A stretch of 6,315 nt of DNA from a candidate division WWE3 bacterium CG_4_9_14_3_um_filter_43_9 (GCA_002791435.1 PFXB01000040.1:641-6955), one strand, 5' to 3'. Positions 1 to 5,578 are shown, numbered from the stretch's first letter. Program-made: numbers and translations. Notes: generated from the sequence alone by a model not told the origin.

Positions 1-486
1 GGCATTACTTTATCTTCCCGAGTCGGGTCCTTGTTTCTTTTGAGCATTGGTGACGGTGAGGTAAAAACTGCCGGCGAGCTTGCATCCTTTAAGACAAGCA
101 AGAAAGTTTACGGTTCTTGGCCGATGACTTTTGAGCTTAATTTCAAAAACCAAGGCGATGTCCGCCTAACTCCTTTTGGCAAGATTATTATCTCCAACCT
201 TTTTAGCAAAACAGTTGAGGAAGTCACAGTCAAAGACTGGGTGGTTTTGCGCAGTTCTTCAAGAACACAAAGGGCCGTATGGGAACCAGGTTTTGCTTTT
301 GGCAAATACACGGCTTCGGCGCAAATAGAAAGGGGTTATAACAATTTAACCGATGTCAAAACCACCACCTTTTATGTTTTGCCGGTAAAAATCTTAGGCG
401 GGGTTTTGGGTGGGTTGATTGCTCTGGCAATCCTAGTCAAATTCTTCACCGCCAAATTTGAAATTAAGAGAAAGAAAACCATTTAA
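1..486 (+). CDS. C-terminal part of a membrane-anchored extracellular protein (DUF916/WxL-interacting-like)
   Basis: The reading frame is open from base 1, so the gene begins before the window. A TTG at 31 has no ribosome-binding site and is probably internal. The 161 visible residues form an extracellular beta-rich domain. It includes a stretch of the type 'FELNFKNQGDVRLTPFGKI' followed by 'IISNLF', which resembles the second Ig-like domain of DUF916-type WxL-interacting proteins. One hydrophobic segment follows (about VLPVKILGGVLGGLIALAIL), then a basic tail (KFEIKRKKTI). The chain should therefore lie outside the cell, anchored by a C-terminal helix with its tail in the cytoplasm. In Firmicutes such proteins hold partner WxL surface proteins to the wall. 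The WxL-like protein downstream fits this role, but the partnership is inferred. The family call rests on motif resemblance only. Stop is TAA. Confidence 0.7.
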   Translation, partial: GITLSSRVGSLFLLSIGDGEVKTAGELASFKTSKKVYGSWPMTFELNFKNQGDVRLTPFGKIIISNLFSKTVEEVTVKDWVVLRSSSRTQRAVWEPGFAFGKYTASAQIERGYNNLTDVKTTTFYVLPVKILGGVLGGLIALAILVKFFTAKFEIKRKKTI

Positions 487-495
487 GCCGATTTC

Positions 496-513
496 CTATG
501 ATTATAGTCATAG
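496..513. promoter_or_regulatory. 18-bp dyad upstream of the ATPase, candidate operator
   Basis: CTATGATTATAGTCATAG is an almost perfect palindrome: six-base arms CTATGA and TCATAG, with an inner part that also pairs except for one T/G position. It lies 5 bp upstream of a -35-like TTGACT. A partial copy of one half (TGTGATTAT, 531-539) lies between the -35 and -10 elements. The position suggests an operator for the ATPase gene, perhaps bound by the ATPase's own winged-helix region. No T-run follows, so it is not a good terminator for the preceding gene. Confidence 0.45.
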
Positions 514-517
514 CAAT

Positions 518-547
518 TTGACTAAATTACTGTGATTATGTTAGTAT
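518..547 (+). promoter_or_regulatory. Extended -10 promoter of the ATPase gene
   Basis: A -35 box TTGACT (518-523) and a -10 box TAGTAT (542-547) are separated by 18 bp. A TGT directly before the -10 (539-541) gives the extended TGn form. Transcription would begin about 7 bp after the -10 box, at or next to the A of the ATG at 554. No Shine-Dalgarno sequence is visible, so the mRNA is probably leaderless. Confidence 0.5.
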
Positions 548-553
548 TGGTTT

Positions 554-1690
554 ATGTTGATCGAGAGGATTTTAACCAGCAAAGTACTTAAGGCCATTGA
601 ACCTGGGAAGGTGGCGGTTGTTTATGGGCCACGGCAGGTAGGCAAGACGACTTTGTTATCCGAGCTTTCAAAAAAGTTGAACGAGCCCCATCTTAAGATA
701 AACGGTGATCAACTAAAATATCGTGAGGTTTTATCAAGTGAAGATAATCAAAAGTTAAGGGGTTTTATTGGGAATAACAAAATTTTAATTATTGATGAAG
801 CCCAGAGAGTTCCCAACATTGGCCTGAATTTAAAAATAATTGTTGACAATTTCTCTGAAGTGAAACTTTTAGTAACTGGTTCTGCCTCTTTAGATTTGGC
901 TGGTAAAGTCAGCGAGCCGTTAACAGGAAGAAAAAAAACCTTTATGCTCTATCCTGTCTCTTATCAAGAGATAGAAAAATGGCAGGGAAGTTTTGAAGCA
1001 AGGCAGCAGTTGGAGCGGTGGCTGATTTTTGGGGCTTATCCCGAGGCCTTAACCATAGAAAGCCGCCGGCAGAGAGAAGATTACCTAGCCGAATTGGTTT
1101 CTAGTTATCTATACAAAGATATGCTTGATTTCGGCGATATTAAAAAATCAGATAAAATAGTTGATTTACTGCGGTTATTGGCTTTTCAGATTGGGCAGGA
1201 AGTGGCCATTTCGGAATTAGCTTCAAATCTGGCTTTAGACAGAGTCACGGTAGAGAAATACCTGGATTTGTTAGAGAAATCTTTTGTTATTTACAAAATT
1301 GGCGGTTTTAGCCGAAATTTAAGGAAGGAAATTGCTAAAACAGATCGCTATTATTTTTATGATAACGGGGTGAGGAACGCTTTAATTGAAAACTTTAATG
1401 ACATAAAGTTGCGAGGTGATAAAGGTCAGTTATGGGAAAATTTTCTACTTGTGGAGCGCTTGAAACTGAATCAGAATTTGGGCCGGCGGACAAATTACTA
1501 CTTTTGGCGAACATATGACCAAAAAGAGATTGACTTAATTGAAGAGAGGGAGGGAAAAATCTATGGATTTGAATTTAAATGGCAGGGGAAAATACGCCCA
1601 ATAGTGGAAAAGGAATTCACTCAAGCTTACAAAGGAGCAGAGGTGGAAACAGTTAATCAGGATAATTTTACTGATTTCCTTGTGCCGTAG
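554..1690 (+). CDS. AAA_14-DUF4143 family ATPase
   Basis: This 378-residue protein is a P-loop ATPase of the AAA_14 plus DUF4143 type, close to the usual length for the family. The Walker A motif is GPRQVGKTT (residues 25-33) and Walker B is ILIIDEAQ (77-84). A sensor-like LLVTGSAS (105-112) follows, then GRKKTF (125-130), where R126 could act as an arginine finger. The DUF4143 part starts near residue 175 and includes a winged-helix-like stretch at about 217-255. The C-terminus shows a PD-(D/E)XK-like set: E295, D327 and E340-x-K342. The cellular role of the family is poorly known; defence, mobile-element and regulatory roles have been suggested. The gene has its own promoter, seems leaderless, and interrupts what looks like a surface-protein locus, so it may be a transferred cassette. 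It ends with TAG at 1688-1690. Confidence 0.93.
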   Translation: MLIERILTSKVLKAIEPGKVAVVYGPRQVGKTTLLSELSKKLNEPHLKINGDQLKYREVLSSEDNQKLRGFIGNNKILIIDEAQRVPNIGLNLKIIVDNFSEVKLLVTGSASLDLAGKVSEPLTGRKKTFMLYPVSYQEIEKWQGSFEARQQLERWLIFGAYPEALTIESRRQREDYLAELVSSYLYKDMLDFGDIKKSDKIVDLLRLLAFQIGQEVAISELASNLALDRVTVEKYLDLLEKSFVIYKIGGFSRNLRKEIAKTDRYYFYDNGVRNALIENFNDIKLRGDKGQLWENFLLVERLKLNQNLGRRTNYYFWRTYDQKEIDLIEEREGKIYGFEFKWQGKIRPIVEKEFTQAYKGAEVETVNQDNFTDFLVP

Positions 1691-1722
1691 TGAGGTGTTT
1701 AAAATCAGAAAAAAGAAATGAA

Positions 1723-2526
1723 ATGGCAAGCAAGTCTAAGAAACCATCCAAACGACCAATCCTTATTTTTCTCTTAATTTTAGGGCTTCTTTTGCCTCAT
1801 TTCTTATCTTCCAATCAAAAAATCACCCAAGCCAAAGAACAAGCAACACTTGCTATTCTCACCCCCCGCTCTCACCCCGGAGCGGGAGAAGATTGGGCAG
1901 TCTCTTTTGAAACCCAAGGCACAGCTGATTTAACCATTACCCCAATGGATGGGGCAACCATTGATGATTTAGAGTTTGTGGGTATGAAATGCTCGGAAGA
2001 AGAGGTCATACCAGAGATTCGAGAAGGCGATGTATTATTCTTTCCTAATTGGACTTGCGATGATATAGGCACAGTAACTCATTTAGTCAATGTTGCCGGC
2101 AAACACACTCTTAAATTCCAGTTTGGCGATAAAACCGCTTATGCTTATAATAATCCAGATGTAGAAACCTTAAGGCCAAATGTAGCCGGAGACGAAGAAA
2201 ATTTATCCTATGGGATTTCTGGAGCAGGAAATCATTGGCAGGATGTTGATGAAGCTATAGCAGATGACGAAACCACAAAGGTTCGGAATGACACCGATTA
2301 TAATAATTTTCAGAGAGATTTATATGGCATAGAAAACAGTTCTGGGAGCGGAACAATAAATAGTGTTACTATTTATGCTCGAGTTAGGCAAGGAATAGCT
2401 AATGGTGACTTTTTGAAAATAGTATTAAAGACTGGTGGAACAGTATACGAAAGTACCAAATCAATAACAGGTAGTTGGGTAAATTACTCTCATGAATGGA
2501 CGAGTAATCCTGGCGGAGGTTCTTGA
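1723..2526 (+). CDS. Secreted surface protein, N-terminal part, ended by an in-frame TGA
   Basis: The start at ATG 1723 gives a classic signal peptide: a basic MASKSKKPSKR, then a hydrophobic core ILIFLLILGLLLPHFL. An upstream GTG at 1690, overlapping the ATPase stop, would add 11 residues and only weaken the signal; neither start has a convincing ribosome-binding site. After the signal comes a beta-sandwich domain (W-AVSFETQGTADLTI...) with two cysteines (MKCSEE and NWTCDD) that could form a disulfide. A second sandwich domain follows, beginning near NVAGDEENLSYG, with segments such as 'TTKVRNDTDYNNFQRDLY' and 'INSVTIYARVR'. That domain is cut before its last strands by TGA at 2524-2526. The same frame continues as TWDAIDNLQIGVSLRG and ends in CTQVYVEVDY, the expected end of this domain. 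This is therefore the front of one interrupted gene (1723-3576, 617 codons including the TGA). Role: cell-surface display or adhesion, inferred. Confidence 0.75.
   Translation: MASKSKKPSKRPILIFLLILGLLLPHFLSSNQKITQAKEQATLAILTPRSHPGAGEDWAVSFETQGTADLTITPMDGATIDDLEFVGMKCSEEEVIPEIREGDVLFFPNWTCDDIGTVTHLVNVAGKHTLKFQFGDKTAYAYNNPDVETLRPNVAGDEENLSYGISGAGNHWQDVDEAIADDETTKVRNDTDYNNFQRDLYGIENSSGSGTINSVTIYARVRQGIANGDFLKIVLKTGGTVYESTKSITGSWVNYSHEWTSNPGGGS
2524..2526 (+). other. In-frame TGA interrupting the surface-protein gene
   Basis: The codon sits in GGS-TGA-TWDAIDNLQIGV. From memory of this sandwich domain, related proteins read ...GSAWTWDEID... here, so Trp (TGG to TGA, a single change) is the expected residue. 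Code reassignment is unlikely because TGA is the true stop of the downstream half (3574-3576) and of the gene at 4792-5514. Remaining explanations are a nonsense mutation, a strain variant or assembly error, or read-through. No obvious SECIS-type hairpin follows. Confidence 0.85.
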
Positions 2527-2565
2527 ACTTGGGATGCGATAGATAATTTACAAATAGGAGTAAGT

Positions 2566-3576
2566 TTGCGGGGTGTGCAAGAAGGCAAGGGAGTAGCACC
2601 AACTTATTGTACCCAAGTCTATGTTGAGGTTGATTATACTCCATCCGTATCCAACACTGCCCCCACCAACGACTCTTTAACCTTTACCAACCCCTACGGC
2701 GGAGACGGAAATGATGCGGTGGTGGATGATAGCACGGAGTGGAATTTTCGGGCAGTGGTGTCGGATACGGATGGATACACAGATTTGACAACGGTTGTTT
2801 TACGCTTGGCTAATTCCTCGGATAACACTACTCCTTATGATGCCTTAAAGTTTACTTGGACCGAGGCCACTGATGCTTTTTCGGAAACCGCGGATACCCA
2901 AAATGCGGCGACGATTACTTCCACCGGTACCGATTCAACCTGCGCTACCAATACCTGCACTTTAGATTTTAAAATTAAATTCAACAGCAGTTTTTCCACC
3001 CAATCAACTAACTACAATGCCGAGTTTTACACCACCGATGATGCGGCGGCAACGGATGAAGATTCTTACACGGATTTTTATCAAGTCGTGCCAATCAGCA
3101 TTTCCGTTTCTTCGCCGGCTGATGTTTCTTTAGGGACCATTACCGGCACCGGCACTTCAAGCACCGGCGAAGCCACTTGGACAGTTACCACCAATAACCC
3201 CAACGGCTACAAACTGGAGTGGCAGGCAGGTACGGCAACAATGGCCAATGAGTATTCAGATACGATTGCCGCTTACACTCCGGCGGTGGCGGATACCCCG
3301 GAAACTTGGAGCGTGGCCAGTAGCGATTCGGAATGGGGCGGACGGCTCAAATCAACTTCTACTGATTATGCCAGTGGCACTTGGGGAACGGATGATTCGT
3401 CAAATGCTAAATGGTTGAATGTTAAAAGTTCGGCTTTGTTTCAAATTGCCAGTCGGGCTTCGGTTGCCACTGGTTCGGATGAGATTGTTCAGTTTAAGGC
3501 CGAAGTCGGCTCATCCAAATTTCAGCCAACCGGAACTTATACAGTTAATGTGACGGTTACGGCAACAACATTATGA
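2566..3576 (+). CDS. Surface protein, C-terminal part with Ig-like and WxL-like domains
   Basis: This is the continuation of the frame beginning at 1723; it is open from 2527. A TTG at 2566 preceded by TAGGAG (2555-2560, 5 nt away) is the first plausible restart, but a product made there would lack a signal peptide. The first 25 or so residues complete the sandwich domain (CTQVYVEVDY). Next is a Ser/Thr/Asp-rich Ig- or cadherin-like domain starting near NTAPTNDSLTFTNPYGG, with a WNFRAVVSDTDG strand and a CATNTC cysteine pair. The last part, from SSPADVSLGTITGTG, has ATWTVTTNNPNGYKLEWQA and ends GTYTVNVTVTATTL. It resembles the C-terminal WxL-type wall-binding module of Gram-positive and CPR surface proteins, without the canonical terminal W-x-L. 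No sortase motif or C-terminal TM is present, so attachment would be non-covalent, perhaps through the membrane-anchored neighbours. The stop TGA overlaps the next gene's ATG. Confidence 0.75.
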   Translation: MRGVQEGKGVAPTYCTQVYVEVDYTPSVSNTAPTNDSLTFTNPYGGDGNDAVVDDSTEWNFRAVVSDTDGYTDLTTVVLRLANSSDNTTPYDALKFTWTEATDAFSETADTQNAATITSTGTDSTCATNTCTLDFKIKFNSSFSTQSTNYNAEFYTTDDAAATDEDSYTDFYQVVPISISVSSPADVSLGTITGTGTSSTGEATWTVTTNNPNGYKLEWQAGTATMANEYSDTIAAYTPAVADTPETWSVASSDSEWGGRLKSTSTDYASGTWGTDDSSNAKWLNVKSSALFQIASRASVATGSDEIVQFKAEVGSSKFQPTGTYTVNVTVTATTL

Positions 3577-4049
3577 AAAAACTCGGCTCAATTTTATTCA
3601 TCACCATACTTTTACTCTTGACCGTATCAGGACTGTTCAGAGGGCAAGTCTCTGCTGCTTCCACCAAAAGTACCATTCAAATTCTTTTGGAGGTCAAGGA
3701 AAAACTTTACCAGATTAAAGTAACTATTTTAGACGAGAGCGGAGAGCCAATTGAAGGAGCCAAGGTTACCCTCTATTCGGAACCAATTACCAAATACACC
3801 GATGAGAATGGGGTGGTAGTTTTTGAAAATGTTTCTCCCGGAGAACACCGAATCGTGGTTGAGCACGAAGGGCAGATTGGCGAGCAAAAGGTGGTCTTGA
3901 GCGGTCAGGTAGAAACCTTTGATTTCCGAGTCAAACTCGAGCTGGCCAACCCTTTTAACCGGCGAAATGTGATTGCCATCATCGGGATTTTAGTTTCAAT
4001 CGTTGGTTTTCTCCTAGTTTTAGTTTTCAGAATGAGAAGAAGGGGCTAA
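3573..4049 (+). CDS. Small membrane-anchored Ig-like surface protein (CNA-B / carboxypeptidase-regulatory fold)
   Basis: This 158-residue protein starts at an ATG that overlaps the stop of the preceding surface gene (ATGA), which implies translational coupling. Residues 1-29 form a signal peptide (KKLGSILFITILLLLTVSG) with a likely cleavage site at VSA-A. Residues about 46-110 form one Ig-like sandwich with the pattern of CNA-B or carboxypeptidase D regulatory-like domains: ITV-type strand, 'DESGEPIEGAKVTLY', then 'YTDENGVVVFENVSPGEHRIVV'. Residues about 133-152 are a transmembrane helix followed by RMRRRG, so the domain faces outside. It probably works with the preceding protein on the cell surface as an anchor or partner; this is inferred from coupling and topology. 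No enzyme motif is seen. Confidence 0.85.
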   Translation: MKKLGSILFITILLLLTVSGLFRGQVSAASTKSTIQILLEVKEKLYQIKVTILDESGEPIEGAKVTLYSEPITKYTDENGVVVFENVSPGEHRIVVEHEGQIGEQKVVLSGQVETFDFRVKLELANPFNRRNVIAIIGILVSIVGFLLVLVFRMRRRG

Positions 4050-4076
4050 AAAGAAAAGTGGCGACTTTTCTTTTTT
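4048..4076 (+). terminator. AT-rich hairpin terminator of the surface-protein locus
   Basis: AAAAGAAAAGT (4049-4059) and ACTTTTCTTTT (4064-4074) pair perfectly around a GGCG loop, and the right arm runs into a T-tract (4071-4076). The stem begins inside the stop codon of the preceding gene. The stem is weak per base pair but long and uninterrupted. Confidence 0.7.
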
Positions 4077-4200
4077 GTATTTTTCTTTTGCGACCTTCTT
4101 GCGTCTTTCCTATCTTTATTTTTACGGCCCCCGCCGTCCGTCCAGCATTTTTTCTTTTCTTTTTTTTGCGAGTCCCGCGAAGCGAGGGCCTGACAAATTG
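4077..4200. other. Pyrimidine-rich spacer with two GC hairpins
   Basis: No gene is visible in this stretch. Its + strand is strongly C/T-biased, with several T-runs. Hairpin 1 is ACGGC-CCCC-GCCGT (4124-4137), perfect over 5 bp, followed 10 nt later by TTTTTT, so it may be a second, weaker terminator. Hairpin 2 is at 4172-4190 (CCC pairing GGG and CG pairing CG, with two mismatches); its GCGAAGCGAGGG core looks like a dispersed intergenic repeat. The second hairpin follows a T-run rather than preceding one, so it is not a + strand terminator. Confidence 0.4.
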
Positions 4201-4204
4201 AATT

Positions 4205-4232
4205 TTGAAAATCTAAGAATTTCTGATAAAAT
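4205..4232 (+). promoter_or_regulatory. Promoter candidate for the Nudix gene
   Basis: TTGAAA (4205-4210) and TAAAAT (4227-4232) are separated by 16 bp. A separate perfect TATAAT lies at 4250-4255, 11 nt before the ATG at 4267, but has no matching -35. The first pair would give a leader of about 28 nt to ATG 4267. The second would give a nearly leaderless transcript. Confidence 0.45.
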
Positions 4233-4266
4233 ATATTCGAGCGGAGTTGTATAATCGCACCAAACT

Positions 4267-4782
4267 ATGTATGGCTTGAGCTCGAAGGAGATACAAGAGG
4301 CTGAACCTCTAAACTCTAAAGAGGTTCAACCTCTGGAAATTAAGAAAGCTATAAAAATGGAAAAGAAACCATTCCGCTTCGACTTTTCGGCCGGCGGAAT
4401 AGTATCTAAGAAAGAAAAGAGTAAAATATTTATTCTCTTAGTCCAGCATGCCGGGCATAAAGGATGGTGTTTCCCTAAAGGGCTCATCGAAAAGCATGAA
4501 AAGAAAGAAGAAGCGGCCCTGCGGGAAGTGTTGGAGGAGGGTGGAGTCAGGGCAAAAATTATCAAAGAGGCGGGAACGACAGAATATTTTTATGTTGAAA
4601 ACGGAATCAGGGTTAAGAAAAAGGTCTATTACTATCTTATGGAATATGAAAGCGGCGAGCCCCAAAACCACGATTGGGAAATGATGGATGCCAAGTGGGT
4701 GGAAAAGGAGAAGGTTTGGGAAACGTTGACCTATAAGTCAGATAAAATGATTTTGGAAAAAATCGAAAAAGAATTGATTTAA
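4267..4782 (+). CDS. Nudix hydrolase (Ap4A hydrolase / MutT-like)
   Basis: The protein hydrolyses nucleoside diphosphates linked to another moiety. A perfect Nudix box GX5EX7REUXEEXGU is visible at residues 72-94 (G72, E78, R86-E87, E90-E91, G93), where the glutamates bind the catalytic metal. The fold begins near FRFDFSAGGIV (36-46), and 'WCFPKG' directly before the box resembles the WxxPKG of diadenosine tetraphosphate hydrolases (DIPP/NUDT2-like). The true substrate cannot be read from sequence. The start is uncertain. ATG 4267 adds about 30 residues that do not resemble the family and whose DNA holds two palindromes. ATG 4357 (MEKKPFRF) would give 141 residues, a normal length for a single Nudix domain. 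Neither has a good ribosome-binding site. The gene is followed 9 nt later by an uncharacterised gene, probably in the same transcript. Confidence 0.9.
   Translation: MYGLSSKEIQEAEPLNSKEVQPLEIKKAIKMEKKPFRFDFSAGGIVSKKEKSKIFILLVQHAGHKGWCFPKGLIEKHEKKEEAALREVLEEGGVRAKIIKEAGTTEYFYVENGIRVKKKVYYYLMEYESGEPQNHDWEMMDAKWVEKEKVWETLTYKSDKMILEKIEKELI
4296..4334. repeat. Two 15-bp palindromes forming a long inverted repeat
   Basis: AGAGGCTGAACCTCT (4296-4310) and AGAGGTTCAACCTCT (4320-4334) are each near-perfect palindromes with an odd centre base; the second is perfect in all seven pairs and the first has one C/A mismatch. Together they also form a hairpin with a 14-bp stem (one mismatch) and an 11-nt loop. 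They lie between the two possible starts of the Nudix gene. They could be tandem operator sites, a leader hairpin, or copies of a dispersed genomic repeat. If translated, they encode EAEPL and KEVQPL. Confidence 0.75.
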
Positions 4783-4791
4783 AGACACAAG

Positions 4792-5514
4792 ATGAAAGCT
4801 TATCAAAAAATTATCACCCTTCTTGAGATCCTGAAAGAAATTTATAAACCGGCCGGCCGGTTTCTGGTTACAAAGCAGGAAGGAATTTCCCTGCAAGTTG
4901 GCAAGGAACCTCTTTTTACCCTGTCTCCATCCTCTTTTTTGTTTTTAGGCAAGGTAAATCTCAATGACAAGTTGGGAGTAAAAAACCAAAAAGGCGCTGA
5001 TTTCTTAAAAGAGAAAGAGTATGCGGCTTTTCTGAAAGAGATAGTAAGTTCTATCCGGCGCCTGAACCATTTGGGCGTGGGATATTTCTGCCAGGATTCT
5101 GCCGGAGAAATTGCCATATTGAAAGGTTGTCTGAAAGATACGCCTTTTCATCTTTTTGAAGAAAAATCAGGGCTGGCTAATTCCAGATGGTTGTTTGTCG
5201 GAAACAGAGCAGTTTTTGAAAATCCTCTTTTGGAAATCGTTTTAGAAAAGAGAAAAGCGAGCTGGCAGGATAAATGGTTTCCCCATTTCCAGATAGACCT
5301 GGATCTTGCCCTGACATTCGAAGAGATCCGCCAAATTGCTGACAAATACTTCGGCCAGGAATTTTTCCGTTGGGAGTTAAAAGTTGCCAATAAAGGAACA
5401 GTTTTGGGGATGGGTTGGCTGGGAGAAATTGAGGGCCTAAAAATCCGGCTGGATTTAGGCAGCAGCCTGAGAAAAACCGACTATCATAGGCAGGTTCTTT
5501 TAAAGGAAATCTGA
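4792..5514 (+). CDS. Hypothetical protein, 240 residues, in a unit with the Nudix gene
   Basis: I do not recognise this protein with confidence. It has no signal peptide, TM helix or obvious catalytic motif and is probably cytoplasmic. The N-terminal 85 residues hold a helix (AYQKIITLLEILKEIY) and short strands. The rest has two similar-looking alpha/beta stretches. The first covers about residues 90-152: RRLNHLGVGYF, a helix-poor central part, then WLFVGNRAVFENPLLEIVLEK. The second covers about 164-222: PHFQIDLDLALTFEEIRQIADKYFG, then KIRLDLGS. An initial His-containing strand, a helix and later strands ending in Glu- or Asp-containing hydrophobic runs are reminiscent of the vicinal-oxygen-chelate (VOC/glyoxalase) fold, but this is a weak resemblance. 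The ATG lies 9 nt after the Nudix stop without a clear ribosome-binding site, so it is probably co-transcribed. It ends with TGA. Confidence 0.8.
   Translation: MKAYQKIITLLEILKEIYKPAGRFLVTKQEGISLQVGKEPLFTLSPSSFLFLGKVNLNDKLGVKNQKGADFLKEKEYAAFLKEIVSSIRRLNHLGVGYFCQDSAGEIAILKGCLKDTPFHLFEEKSGLANSRWLFVGNRAVFENPLLEIVLEKRKASWQDKWFPHFQIDLDLALTFEEIRQIADKYFGQEFFRWELKVANKGTVLGMGWLGEIEGLKIRLDLGSSLRKTDYHRQVLLKEI
4846..4863. repeat. Perfect 18-bp GC-rich palindrome inside a CDS
   Basis: AAACCGGCCGGCCGGTTT equals its own reverse complement over all 18 bases. It lies 54 nt into the gene starting at 4792 and encodes KPAGRF. It has no loop, so it would act as a DNA dyad or intermolecular pairing site rather than as a hairpin. 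Confidence 0.7.
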
Positions 5515-5550
5515 GATTTTCAAAAGAGTTCAGGAGGACAGAAATTTACC

Positions 5551-5578
5551 TTGATTTTACAGATGTAAGATGTATAAT
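5551..5578 (+). promoter_or_regulatory. Sigma70-type promoter of the toxin-antitoxin operon
   Basis: TTGATT (5551-5556) and a perfect TATAAT (5573-5578) are separated by 16 bp. Transcription would begin near 5585, just upstream of the ribosome-binding site for ATG 5603. An ATG at 5570 overlaps the -10 region and cannot be the start of the main product from this promoter. Confidence 0.75.

Noticed and set aside
2524..2526. Alternative genetic code (TGA = Gly or Trp)
   Set aside because: TGA is the natural end of two other frames here (3574-3576, overlapping a start ATG, and 5512-5514), and Trp is always TGG. One internal TGA does not support reassignment.
2524..2600. Selenocysteine codon
   Set aside because: No convincing SECIS hairpin follows, and the position lies in a structural beta-sandwich where Trp, not Cys, is expected.
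4326..4671. Minus-strand open frames opposite the Nudix gene
   Set aside because: They overlap a gene with a perfect Nudix box, encode no recognisable motif and have no supporting start signals.
5512..5535. Terminator after the 4792 gene
   Set aside because: Only about 4 bp (CTGA/TCAG) pair, and there is no T-run, so I see no real terminator before the toxin-antitoxin promoter.
5531..5568. Tiny reading frame TTG 5551 to TAA 5568 behind an AGGAGGA at 5532-5538
   Set aside because: It would encode only five residues, and it lies on the -35 box and operator dyad of the toxin-antitoxin promoter. I treat the AGGAGGA as chance.
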